Notes: a model not told the origin generated them from the letters alone. A DNA stretch of 12,893 nt from JAJXYN01 sp964532735 (GCA_964532735.1 CAZHKK010000017.1:1-12893), one strand, 5' to 3'. Positions 1 through 6,828 are shown, counted from the stretch's first letter. Program-made: numbers and translations.

Positions 1-465
1 AACCTCTAAAATTTGTGGTTTTAACAAATTAGGATTAATAATACTTAGCATTAATCCAGAAGTTAAAGACATAATCAAACCTATTATTGCATTTTTTATC
101 ATAACCTGAGAATCTGCGATTATTTTTTTATTACCAGCAGAAAAACCCCATCTAAAACCAGCCACTATAATAATAATAGTAGTCAATGTAGCAACAGACC
201 CCATAATAAATTTTAATATACTACTCAAAAAAAACTGAGCTCCTGTATTAACAGGTATACAAGCACATTTTGTAACATCAGCACCAAAAAAAGGAAGCCC
301 CGTAGTTAATTGATAGTCTTCTTTTTTTGAACAAGAATTACACCTTTTGTCTTCTTTATTATATCCAGGATTTTCATAATTATTAGATGCAAAAACATAA
401 TTTACATTTAAAACAAGAAAGGAAAAGAAAAAAGAGAAAATAAAAATTTTTAATAATTTTTTCAT
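1..465 (-). CDS. VirB2/TrbC-like pilin-family protein, C-terminus cut by window edge
   Basis: My own translation of the minus strand from the ATG at 465 stays open to base 1, giving 155 residues without a stop, so the 3' end lies outside the window. Residues 1-26 form a signal peptide (MKKLLKIF, hydrophobic core, NYVFA then SNN). A Cys-rich stretch follows (Cys42, 45, 67, 69). Two membrane helices come next, about 78-104 and 123-146, separated by a short polar loop (FRWGFSAGNKKIIADSQ). The two-helix layout with a G-S/A-G-N loop and a closing INPNLL is the pattern of the VirB2/TrbC-like pilins common in CPR genomes, which are thought to build a type IV secretion or pilus-like structure in the cell envelope. 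There is no Shine-Dalgarno sequence (ATTAAAACATG). Membership in the family is a motif-level judgement; no secretion ATPase is in view to support function. Confidence 0.75.
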   Translation of the reverse strand, partial: MKKLLKIFIFSFFFSFLVLNVNYVFASNNYENPGYNKEDKRCNSCSKKEDYQLTTGLPFFGADVTKCACIPVNTGAQFFLSSILKFIMGSVATLTTIIIIVAGFRWGFSAGNKKIIADSQVMIKNAIIGLIMSLTSGLMLSIINPNLLKPQILEV

Positions 466-489
466 GTTTTAATAATAATAATCAAAATA

Positions 490-511
490 AAGAATAAAAC
501 CTTTTATTCTT
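490..511 (-). other. Stem-loop at the 5' end of the pilin-like mRNA
   Basis: A perfect 10-base inverted repeat, AAGAATAAAA / TTTTATTCTT, separated by two bases, begins about five bases after the predicted transcription start. In practice one or two inner pairs would open to make a loop. It could protect the 5' end of the transcript or act as a protein-binding dyad. The U-poor 3' flank makes it a weak terminator candidate. In such AT-rich DNA an AT-only repeat has some chance origin. Confidence 0.4.
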
Positions 512-522
512 ATTGTGTTTAT

Positions 523-550
523 ATTATATCATTTATTAAAAAATAAACAA
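523..550 (-). promoter_or_regulatory. Promoter of the pilin-like gene
   Basis: On the minus strand TTGTTT (550-545), a 16-base spacer and a perfect TATAAT (528-523) precede the gene by about 58 bases. Transcription would start near 516. The -35 box lies inside the U-tract of the preceding HIT-gene terminator. Confidence 0.55.
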
Positions 551-574
551 AAAATACGTAATAATACGTATTTT
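541..574 (-). terminator. Intrinsic terminator after the HIT gene
   Basis: On the minus strand a perfect 10-bp stem, AAAATACGTA / TACGTATTTT with a 4-base loop (574-551), runs into TTTTTTGTTTATTTTTT. The stem begins inside the TAA stop codon of the HIT gene. The core resembles the terminators at 2861 and 12861. Confidence 0.8.
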
Positions 575-980
575 AATCTAATTTATTTTTGATTTTTTTT
601 AAAATTTTATTCATTTCATCTTTATCAACATCTTTATTTCCCCAATGATTTAATCCATCATTTTTGTATCTTGGAATAATATGAATATGAGAATGAAAAA
701 CAACCTGACCTGCAGCTGACAAATTATTCATTCCTATATTTATTCCATCCGCATTCATAACTTCTTTAACAACACTAGCTATTTTTTTAACAACAACAAA
801 ATACTTAGAAGCAACATCATCTGGTAAACTAAATATATTTTCAAAATGACCTTTTGGAATAACTAAAGTATGCCCCATGTTTACAGGATATATATCAAGA
901 AAAGCCAAGAAATCCTCATCTTCATAAACCTTATAACAAGGAATTTCTCCAGATATTATTTTACAAAAAACACAATCCAT
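573..980 (-). CDS. HIT-family nucleotide hydrolase (histidine triad protein)
   Basis: The protein has 135 residues, the normal length for a bacterial Hint/HIT protein. It opens with CVFCKIISGEIP, the usual start of the branch that binds zinc through Cys3, Cys6, His45 and His96. The histidine triad is HSHIHIIPR at 96-104, where His98 is the expected nucleophile. Family members hydrolyse nucleoside phosphoramidates and adenylated compounds in the cytoplasm; the exact substrate cannot be read from sequence. The start lies 3 bases after the mraY stop, so it is the last gene of a three-gene unit, and its stop codon is built into the stem of a terminator. No Shine-Dalgarno sequence is seen. Confidence 0.93.
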   Translation of the reverse strand: MDCVFCKIISGEIPCYKVYEDEDFLAFLDIYPVNMGHTLVIPKGHFENIFSLPDDVASKYFVVVKKIASVVKEVMNADGINIGMNNLSAAGQVVFHSHIHIIPRYKNDGLNHWGNKDVDKDEMNKILKKIKNKLD

Positions 981-983
981 ATA

Positions 984-2036
984 TTATTTTACAACGATTC
1001 TATCTAATAAAAATATAACCAAACCAATAATTGAACAAATCCAACTAACAATCCAGAATTTCATAGTTATAGTATGTTCTAAAATCCCTTTAGCTTGAAA
1101 ATGATGATGTATAGGACTAGATAAAAATAATTTCTTTTTATAAATTTTCTTATAAATTTTTTGAATAATAACAGACCCTGTATCTACAACAAAAACAAAT
1201 CCAATAACAGGAAGTAAAAAAGAACAATTGGTAAGCATGGCTACAACACCAAGAGTAATACCCAAAGCAACAGCACCAGTATCACCCATAAAAACCTTTG
1301 CGGGAGGAATATTAACCCACAAAAAAGCTAAAAGACCACCTATTATAACAACCAAAAAAGAAGCCAAATCTGCCTTTCCTTGAACTAATGCAATAACAGC
1401 ATACGCAAGCAAAGCTGGAAAAACTGTTCCACCAGCTAAACCATCCAAACCATCTATTTCATTAACAGCAAAAGTAGTAGCAACAACAACAAAAATAAAA
1501 AAAGGAATATACCACAAACCAATAGCATAATTTCCACTAAAAGGAATATGTATTATATCAAAACCTAATTTAAAATAAAACCATAAAGCACCAATAGTAG
1601 CTATTAAAACATAAATCAACAATTTCCATTTTACAGTTATGCCTCCAACTTTTGGTATTAAACCTTTAACATTAATATAATCATCAATTAATCCAACCAA
1701 AGCAGCTCCCATAAGAGCACCTAAAGGCAACAAAGTTTGAGCTCTTGATAAAAAATTAAAATTATCAAATAAAGCTATGTCTGTAAATTTTGATAAAAGA
1801 GCAAAAGTAAATATAACAATCAAAGTAACACCCCAAATTAATATACCACCCATAGTAAGTGTTCCAGACTTAGATTTGTGCATACTAACAAAAACCGGAG
1901 CCGTATTTTCTTCTCTAATTTTCTTTCCCATTCCAATTTTTGCTAAAAATTTTAATAGAATAGGAGAAAGTAAACTACCAACCAAAAAAGTTCCAGCACC
2001 TAGAGAAAAAACTTTAATAATATCTATGAATGTCAT
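984..2036 (-). CDS. mraY: Phospho-N-acetylmuramoyl-pentapeptide transferase MraY
   Basis: This integral membrane enzyme moves phospho-MurNAc-pentapeptide from UDP to undecaprenyl phosphate, making lipid I, the first membrane step of peptidoglycan synthesis. The 350 residues hold about ten membrane helices. The family motifs are all present: SGTLTMGGI at 57-65, the aspartate pair Asp118-Asp119 in GLIDDY, NEIDGLDGLAGG at 192-203, VFMGDTG at 248-254 with Asp252, and PIHHHF at 308-313 with the His310-312 triplet. It therefore looks catalytically intact. The usual mur neighbours (murF, murD, murG, ftsW) are absent. The start ATG overlaps the TGA stop of the upstream gene by 4 bases (ATGA), implying translational coupling. 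Confidence 0.97.
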   Translation of the reverse strand: MTFIDIIKVFSLGAGTFLVGSLLSPILLKFLAKIGMGKKIREENTAPVFVSMHKSKSGTLTMGGILIWGVTLIVIFTFALLSKFTDIALFDNFNFLSRAQTLLPLGALMGAALVGLIDDYINVKGLIPKVGGITVKWKLLIYVLIATIGALWFYFKLGFDIIHIPFSGNYAIGLWYIPFFIFVVVATTFAVNEIDGLDGLAGGTVFPALLAYAVIALVQGKADLASFLVVIIGGLLAFLWVNIPPAKVFMGDTGAVALGITLGVVAMLTNCSFLLPVIGFVFVVDTGSVIIQKIYKKIYKKKLFLSSPIHHHFQAKGILEHTITMKFWIVSWICSIIGLVIFLLDRIVVK

Positions 2037-2413
2037 AGTTCAATAAATAAAATAATTAAAAAATAAGATAATATCATAAACAAACTAGCAATAATTGATG
2101 TTGCCAATAAAAAATAAGATAATACCCTATTGTATTTATAATAATGATAACACAAAAAAGAATTAATTAAAAAAATTGTAGAAGAAACTTGTGGAAACGT
2201 AAAAAATTTATTCACAGAACCAAAATTATCAATACCAAAATAAACATTATAATGCAAAGGAACTATATTATGACCCTTACTATTTATTATAAAAAAAATA
2301 AATAAAAAATAAGCAACATTTATAACAAAACCAAACAACATACCCCAAAAAATAAACTTGTTGTTCCAAATATAATTGTGTTTAATTTTAGATATAGAAG
2401 TCTTTAAAGACAT
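2033..2413 (-). CDS. Small three-helix membrane protein with PLHYNVYFGID motif
   Basis: A 126-residue protein with a short basic N-terminus (residues 1-18) and three predicted membrane helices at about 21-43, 69-88 and 98-122. Between the first two lies PLHYNVYFGID (52-62), a motif I recognise from small uncharacterised membrane proteins of CPR bacteria. It faintly resembles the 'P-x-H-x-N-x-x-G' loop of DUF1648/SdpI-type proteins, but that link is only a suggestion. It is the first gene of the unit with mraY and the HIT gene, and its stop overlaps the mraY start, so it is expressed together with MraY. Function unknown. No Shine-Dalgarno sequence precedes the ATG. Confidence 0.8.
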   Translation of the reverse strand: MSLKTSISKIKHNYIWNNKFIFWGMLFGFVINVAYFLFIFFIINSKGHNIVPLHYNVYFGIDNFGSVNKFFTFPQVSSTIFLINSFLCYHYYKYNRVLSYFLLATSIIASLFMILSYFLIILFIEL

Positions 2414-2454
2414 AGATAATAATTTAAACTCAAATTTAGTTTATTAACAATAAT

Positions 2455-2483
2455 ATATTACTACTTATATTTATTTTTTTCAA
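2455..2483 (-). promoter_or_regulatory. Probable promoter of the membrane protein-mraY-HIT unit
   Basis: On the minus strand TTGAAA (2483-2478), a 17-base spacer and TAATAT (2460-2455) sit about 41 bases before the first gene. An overlapping alternative, TTGATA (2490-2485) with TATAAG after 15 bases, is also possible. This is the divergent partner of the rpmA promoter. Confidence 0.4.
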
Positions 2484-2507
2484 TTATCAAAATATTTAAA
2501 ACAAATA

Positions 2508-2536
2508 TTGACAAAGACATTTATTAATATTATAAT
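2508..2536 (+). promoter_or_regulatory. Consensus sigma-70-type promoter of rpmA
   Basis: TTGACA (2508-2513), exactly 17 bases, then TATAAT (2531-2536): both boxes match the consensus. Transcription should start near 2543, giving a leader of about 30 bases. Because the -35 box begins at the in-frame TTG at 2508, that TTG cannot be the translation start. Confidence 0.9.
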
Positions 2537-2573
2537 GTCCATACATAATTTTTTAAATTTTAATTGTTTACTC

Positions 2574-2861
2574 ATGTCACATAAAAAAGCTGGAAGTAGT
2601 ACATCCCTTGGAAGAGATTCAATTGCTAAACGTCTTGGTGTTAAAAAATTTGCTGGTGAAAACGTAAAATCTGGTAACATAATAGTAAGACAAAGAGGTA
2701 CAAAATTTTTTGCTGGAAATAACACAAAAATGGGCGTTGATAACACAATATATGCAACAACAGAAGGAAAAGTAAAAACATATACTGTTAGAAAAACAAA
2801 ATTCAACGGAAAAATAAAAAGAGATAGATACATTAAGGTTGAAACTACTACTACAAAATAA
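2574..2861 (+). CDS. rpmA: 50S ribosomal protein bL27
   Basis: This 95-residue protein is bL27 of the large ribosomal subunit, whose N-terminal tail reaches the peptidyl-transferase centre. MSHKKAGSSTSLGRDS at the N-terminus, then AKRLGVKKFAGE, NIIVRQRGTKFFAG and NTIYATTEGKVK, match the family throughout. I chose the ATG at 2574 because it gives the normal N-terminus directly after Met and lies 31 bases after the predicted transcription start; the frame is open further upstream but that part is the promoter. No cleavable N-terminal extension is present. It stands alone with its own promoter and terminator, without rplU (bL21), which commonly precedes rpmA in other bacteria. No Shine-Dalgarno sequence. 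Confidence 0.97.
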   Translation: MSHKKAGSSTSLGRDSIAKRLGVKKFAGENVKSGNIIVRQRGTKFFAGNNTKMGVDNTIYATTEGKVKTYTVRKTKFNGKIKRDRYIKVETTTTK

Positions 2862-2896
2862 AAATACGTGATTTATTCACGTATTTTTTTGTTTTT
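2861..2896 (+). terminator. Intrinsic terminator of rpmA
   Basis: A perfect 11-bp stem, AAAATACGTGA / TCACGTATTTT, with the 5-base loop TTTAT is followed by TTTGTTTTT. It starts on the last base of the rpmA stop codon. Confidence 0.9.
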
Positions 2897-2901
2897 ATAA
2901 A

Positions 2902-2910
2902 TGCTATAAT
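2902..2910 (+). promoter_or_regulatory. Extended -10 promoter of the lysozyme-like gene
   Basis: TGCTATAAT is an extended -10 element (TGn plus a perfect TATAAT) at 2902-2910. No good -35 box is seen 17 bases upstream, which is the U-tract of the rpmA terminator. Transcription would start near 2917, about 33 bases before the ATG. Confidence 0.6.
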
Positions 2911-2949
2911 AATTATATCGATTTTAATAATTGTTTATTACTATTTCAT

Positions 2950-4311
2950 ATGAAAAAAATTTATCCTATTACTCTTAGTTTTTTATCTCTAACTTTTTGT
3001 TTTAATTCCTTTGCTCTTACCTTTAATCCAAATAATGTTTTATCGGATTACGAAATGCAAAATTATAACTCCATGAGTATAGAAGATATCCAATCATTTT
3101 TAGACGGAAAAGGATACCTTGGAAAAATGCTTTTTGAAAATTATTTTGGAGAATTATCAACAGCTGCAGAAATAATACACAAATATTCTAATCAATTTCA
3201 AATAAACCCAAAATACCTATTAACAACACTACAAAAAGAACAAAGTTTAATAGAAGCACCATTAGAAAAAATAAAAGAAAGAGATCTAGACTGGGCAATG
3301 GGTTATTCTATATGTGACAGTTGTAGTAAAGAAGATCCATTATTACAAAAATACAAAGGATTTGATAACCAATTATACCATGCAGCTAGAAGAAATAGAG
3401 AATATTATACAAATCCAGAAAAAATAACAATACAAACAAAAAAACCTTATACTATTAGCAATACTATAATAACCCCAGAAAACCAAGCAACTGTTAACCT
3501 TTACACTTATACTCCCCACATGATAGGAGTTAAAAATTTCTTTGAAATATGGAATAAATACTTTACAAAACATTATCCAGATGGAACCCTTCTTGCAGAA
3601 AAAGAAAAACCAGGTATATGGTTAATTCAAGACGGACTAAGAAGACCATTTATGAACGAAGCAGCTTTCTATACAAGATACAATAAAAATAATGTCATAT
3701 ACACATTTGCTTCTGACATAGAAAAATATACGATTGGAAAACCAATAAAATTTCCAAATTATTCTTTATTTAGAACAAAAGAAAACGGAAATATATACAT
3801 GTTAGATAATGATATATTGAGAAGAATTTCTTCAATGAACATTTTTAAAACAATTGGATTTAATACAGCAGAAATAGTAAATGTAAGTTTAAATGATATT
3901 GGAGAATATGACATAGGAGAAGATATAAACGAAAAAACATTATACCCAACCGGTGCTATATTACAAGACAAAGACACCAAAGAGCTTTGGTTTGTTAAAA
4001 ATGGAGAAAAATATTTAATAAAAACAAAAGAAATTTACAACATCAAATACAATGGTAAATTAATAATAGAATCAAATACTAAAGAACTATCAAGATTTAT
4101 AGAAGGTTCAGAAGAAAAATTACAAGACGGAACTATAATAAAAGGATTTAATGGAGGCCCAATATTTATAATATCAAATGGAGAAAGAAGAGAAATCCAA
4201 ACAAAAGAACTTTTTAAAGATTTAGGATATAACGAAAATAATATTATAAAAATATCAGATGACACTATAGTGGTTCATCCATTAGGATTTCCTCTTGAAA
4301 AAGGATTCTAA
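2950..4311 (+). CDS. Secreted lysozyme-like protein with four C-terminal repeats
   Basis: A 453-residue exported protein. Residues 1-22 are a signal peptide (MKKIYPIT, hydrophobic core, SFA). The start of the mature protein, FNPNNVLSDYEMQNYNSMS (25-43), is one I recognise from secreted CPR and actinobacterial proteins. Residues about 70-205 form a helical domain: INPKYLLTTLQKEQSLI (85-101) resembles the active-site helix of lytic transglycosylases and lysozymes ('P-x-x-L-x-x-x-x-x-x-E-S'), with Glu97 the candidate acid. The domain ends with YTPHMIGVKNFFEIW. From 212 to 449 there are four repeats of about 55-60 residues with a core like 'GTLL---WLIQDGLRRPF' (starts near 212, 271, 334, 393), a type found in CPR surface proteins. 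Cutting peptidoglycan or binding the wall is inferred; activity is not shown. No Shine-Dalgarno sequence. Confidence 0.75.
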   Translation: MKKIYPITLSFLSLTFCFNSFALTFNPNNVLSDYEMQNYNSMSIEDIQSFLDGKGYLGKMLFENYFGELSTAAEIIHKYSNQFQINPKYLLTTLQKEQSLIEAPLEKIKERDLDWAMGYSICDSCSKEDPLLQKYKGFDNQLYHAARRNREYYTNPEKITIQTKKPYTISNTIITPENQATVNLYTYTPHMIGVKNFFEIWNKYFTKHYPDGTLLAEKEKPGIWLIQDGLRRPFMNEAAFYTRYNKNNVIYTFASDIEKYTIGKPIKFPNYSLFRTKENGNIYMLDNDILRRISSMNIFKTIGFNTAEIVNVSLNDIGEYDIGEDINEKTLYPTGAILQDKDTKELWFVKNGEKYLIKTKEIYNIKYNGKLIIESNTKELSRFIEGSEEKLQDGTIIKGFNGGPIFIISNGERREIQTKELFKDLGYNENNIIKISDDTIVVHPLGFPLEKGF

Positions 4312-4321
4312 TCAATATAAT
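4295..4321 (+). promoter_or_regulatory. Weak candidate promoter for the LigB-like/PriA-like genes
   Basis: TTGAAA (4295-4300), a short 15-base spacer and TATAAT (4316-4321) lie before the LigB-like gene. The -10 box sits inside a perfect palindrome, TCAATAT-A-ATATTGA (4312-4326), right after the stop of the upstream gene. The spacer is shorter than usual, so read-through from the upstream promoter is equally possible. Confidence 0.3.
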
Positions 4322-4352
4322 ATTGAATTAAATAATCTCTAAAACATAAACT

Positions 4353-5138
4353 ATGTCATTAGTAGCCGCATCAATAATCCCTCATTCACCAATACTTATA
4401 CCAACAATAGGAGATTTTGATACAAGAGAAAAATTTAAAAAAACAATATCTTCTATAAATACAATTAAAAAAAATTTAGAGAAAATAAAACCAGACACCG
4501 TAATAATATTGTCTCCCAAAATAAATAAATTTAAAAACTCTTTTTGTATTAATATTAGCGAAAATTTTTCTGGTAATTTTATAGAATTTGGAGAGCTAAA
4601 AACAAATATAAATTTAAAAGGAGATGTTGGTTTAGTCTTAAAAATAAGAAAAGACGAACAAAGTGAAAATACAAAATTAATAACAAAATCTAATTTGGAA
4701 TACGAATCAACAGTTCCATTATATTTTTTAACTCAAAATATAAAACCAAGAATAATTCCCATAGAATCTTCTAATCTTAATTTAAAAAATCATTTCGAAT
4801 TTGGAAAAAACATAAAAGAAATAATATTTGACACAAACAAAAAAGTAGCAATAATAGCATCAGTAGCATTATCAGGAAAAACAAAAAAAGACTCCCCTCT
4901 TGGCTATACAAAAAAGGGAGATATTTTTAATAAAAAAATAATAGAACAATTAGAATCAAAAAACACTATAGGCCTATTAAATATAAAAGAATATTTAATA
5001 AAAGAAGTTTCAGAATATGGATTAAAACCCATAAGCATCTTATTAGGAATATTAGATGAAGTAAATTACATTCCAGAAAAATTATCTTTTGAAGATTGTT
5101 TAGGTATAGGATATTTAACTATGAATTTTAAAATATAA
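4353..5138 (+). CDS. LigB/MEMO-superfamily protein with degraded metal site
   Basis: The 261-residue protein begins LVAASIIPHSPILIPTIG, the signature start of the class III extradiol dioxygenase (LigB) family, which includes the MEMO1/AmmeMemoRadiSam system protein B group. Other landmarks follow in order: VIILSP (50-55), VPLYFL (121-126), IIPIES (134-139), and VAIIASVALSGK...SPLGY (165-185). Relatives use His residues for iron: His11 is kept, but the position usually written 'SPH' reads SPK (Lys56), the 'DHG' before VPL reads YEST, and the 'SGDLSH' motif reads SVALSG. Iron-dependent ring cleavage is therefore unlikely; a structural or binding role is an inference. The stop overlaps the next start (TAATG), tying it to the PriA-like genes. 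AMMECR1 and radical-SAM partners are not in the window. Confidence 0.7.
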   Translation: MSLVAASIIPHSPILIPTIGDFDTREKFKKTISSINTIKKNLEKIKPDTVIILSPKINKFKNSFCINISENFSGNFIEFGELKTNINLKGDVGLVLKIRKDEQSENTKLITKSNLEYESTVPLYFLTQNIKPRIIPIESSNLNLKNHFEFGKNIKEIIFDTNKKVAIIASVALSGKTKKDSPLGYTKKGDIFNKKIIEQLESKNTIGLLNIKEYLIKEVSEYGLKPISILLGILDEVNYIPEKLSFEDCLGIGYLTMNFKI

Positions 5139-5482
5139 TGATAGCTCAAATATTACCTTCATTAAATTTACCAACAAACATAACAACAGAATTATTTTCT
5201 TACATAATACCTTCAAAACTTGAAGGTATTATTAAAATTGGACAAATAGTAGAAATTAATTTTAGAAATAAAAAAACTCAAGGTATAGTATTAGAAATAT
5301 TAAACAACAATAATACAAACAAAAAATTAAAAGAAATAAATAAAATAATACAATCAGATATAACAATAACAGAAGGTCAATTAAGCATTTTAAATTTTAT
5401 AAGTGAAAATTATTTTGTAAGTAAATCTAAAGCATTAAAAACAATAATCCCAATTTTACCAAAAAATTCAAGAAAAAAATAA
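5138..5482 (+). CDS. PriA-like protein, N-terminal part (DNA 3'-end binding domain)
   Basis: A 114-residue protein matching the first domain of PriA (primosomal protein N'), which binds the 3' end of a stalled replication fork. The pattern is visible as LPTNITTELFSYIIP (11-25), IKIGQIVEINFRNKKTQGIVLEI (32-54; the 'G-x-x-V-x-V-P-F-G-x-R-x-x-x-G-I-V' strand pair) and the closing YFVSKSKALKTIIPILP (92-108). The rest of PriA follows at once in the -1 frame. The stop TAA (5480-5482) comes directly after seven A residues and overlaps the next ATG. The gene starts on the last base of the LigB-like stop codon. The winged-helix domain that normally follows in PriA seems absent. It may be a free subunit or the first part of a frameshifted fusion. 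Confidence 0.7.
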   Translation: MIAQILPSLNLPTNITTELFSYIIPSKLEGIIKIGQIVEINFRNKKTQGIVLEILNNNNTNKKLKEINKIIQSDITITEGQLSILNFISENYFVSKSKALKTIIPILPKNSRKK

Positions 5483-5484
5483 TG
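5473..5484 (+). other. Possible -1 slippery site joining the two PriA-like frames
   Basis: The bases read agA AAA AAA TAA TG, where A AAA AAA (5473-5479) lies in the phase of a canonical -1 slippery heptamer relative to the upstream gene. Slipping back by one base gives AAA AAA ATA ATG, which is the frame of the downstream gene and would produce one protein of about 562 residues. Alternatively the same TAATG serves stop-restart, or a base is missing from the A run in the assembly. A 10-bp stem (5519-5528 with 5539-5548) lies about 40 bases downstream, farther than usual for a stimulator. Confidence 0.4.
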
Positions 5485-6828
5485 AATATAAATGTTTTAA
5501 AATCAGAATATAACAAATTAATAAAATCCGACTCAAATGATTTTATTATTTTTTATTCTTCATTTGAGGAACATATAGTTTTTTTATCTAAAATATGCAA
5601 AGAAACAAATGGACAAACACTAATAACTTGTTCTTCAATATCTGAAATTAAAATAATTTTTAAAATACTAAAAAAATATATAAACGCAAATGAAATAGAA
5701 ATAATTCATAAAAATTATTCAAAAAATGAATTATTAAATAAAAACAAAAAAATACATTCTAACAAAATAAAAATAATTTTATCCACCAAAACTGGAATTT
5801 TTTCTCCATTTTTTAATTTAAAAAATATAATAATAATAAATGAAGAAAGCAAAGATCATAAACAATATGACCTAAATCCAAGATATAACATAAAAGACAT
5901 TTGTTCTTTTTTAAGTCAAAAAAATAATATAAAACTAATATTAACATCCCAAGCCCCTTCTGTAGAAACGTTTTACAAAAACCTTACAATTCTTGATTTG
6001 AGAGAAAAAAATACACTCACAACAATAAATATAATAGATCAAAAAACAGAAAAAAGATCAAAAAATGAATTTTATATCTCAACAAAACTACAAGAAAAAA
6101 TAAAAACAACTTTAGAAAACAATAAAAAAATTATAATAATAAACAATAATTTAAAATCTGAATTTAAAAGTAACCAGAAAATAAAAGAAGAAATAAACAA
6201 TTTATTTCAAACAAATATTATCACAATAGATTCAAAAACAGAAATAAACACACAAGAACTACAAAGTGCAAAAATATTAATAGGAACTGAATTTTTTATT
6301 AAAAATTTTTTATATGAAACAAAAAATATAGAAACAATAGCATTATTATCATTGGATAACATAATAAACACAGCAAATATAAATACAAATGAAGAACTAT
6401 TTTCATATATAACCTTTTTTATAAATATATCAAAAGAAAAAAATATAGAAAACCTATTAATCCAATCAAATAACGTAGAAAATGAAACTTTAAATCTAGC
6501 AATAAACCAAGATTACAAAAAATTTTATGAAAAAGAAATAAAAATAAGAGAAGTTTTAGAATATCCTCCGTTCTCTACTATAATAGACTTAATTATAAAA
6601 GAAAAAACAACAGAATTATTACAAGAAAGAAAAAATAAAATATTAGAAATACTAAATAAAAAATCCAAAGAAATAGAAATTATCGGAGAAAGAACAATAG
6701 AAAAAGAATTAAAAACAAAAATAAGAAAACAAGAAAATATATCAATAAAAATACCTATAAAATTATTTCCCCAACAAAAAGAAATATTAAAAGAAATATC
6801 AACATATTGTTTAATTGATATAAAATAA
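5482..6828 (+). CDS. PriA-like protein, helicase part with degraded motifs
   Basis: The 448 residues follow the PriA helicase core in order, but key residues are gone. The Walker A segment reads FIIFYSSFEEHI (21-32), with no GKT. STKTGIFSPFFNLKNIII (101-118) matches 'GTRSAxFxPFxxLxLII'. The DEEH box reads NEES (120-123). SQAPSVE (156-162) matches SATPS. ILIGTEFFIKN (265-275) matches 'ILIGTQMIAKG'. The arginine-finger region 'GRAGR' is replaced by NISKEK. EIKIREVLEYPPF (352-364) is well kept. The cysteines that bind zinc in PriA are absent (only four scattered Cys in all). With the upstream piece the total is 562 residues against about 730 in E. coli. ATP-driven unwinding looks lost; fork binding or a scaffold role for restart is inferred. 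The frame is intact and long, so this is not simple decay. Confidence 0.72.
   Translation: MNINVLKSEYNKLIKSDSNDFIIFYSSFEEHIVFLSKICKETNGQTLITCSSISEIKIIFKILKKYINANEIEIIHKNYSKNELLNKNKKIHSNKIKIILSTKTGIFSPFFNLKNIIIINEESKDHKQYDLNPRYNIKDICSFLSQKNNIKLILTSQAPSVETFYKNLTILDLREKNTLTTINIIDQKTEKRSKNEFYISTKLQEKIKTTLENNKKIIIINNNLKSEFKSNQKIKEEINNLFQTNIITIDSKTEINTQELQSAKILIGTEFFIKNFLYETKNIETIALLSLDNIINTANINTNEELFSYITFFINISKEKNIENLLIQSNNVENETLNLAINQDYKKFYEKEIKIREVLEYPPFSTIIDLIIKEKTTELLQERKNKILEILNKKSKEIEIIGERTIEKELKTKIRKQENISIKIPIKLFPQQKEILKEISTYCLIDIK

Noticed and set aside
1777..2046. Open plus-strand frame opposite mraY
   Set aside because: It lies wholly over the conserved mraY/upstream gene region and its translation has no family features.
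2508..2573. Longer bL27 start at the in-frame TTG at 2508
   Set aside because: That TTG is the first three bases of a perfect TTGACA box 17 bases from TATAAT, and the ATG at 2574 gives the normal bL27 N-terminus.
2480..2833. Open minus-strand frame opposite rpmA
   Set aside because: Antisense shadow of the rpmA gene and its promoter.
3373..4265. Three short minus-strand frames opposite the lysozyme-like gene
   Set aside because: Shadows of a coherent 453-residue protein with signal peptide and repeats; no independent signals.
4312..4326. Perfect 15-base palindrome after the lysozyme-like gene as a terminator
   Set aside because: The one-base centre leaves no loop, the arms are mostly A/T and no U tract follows. 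It is kept only as context for a weak promoter candidate.
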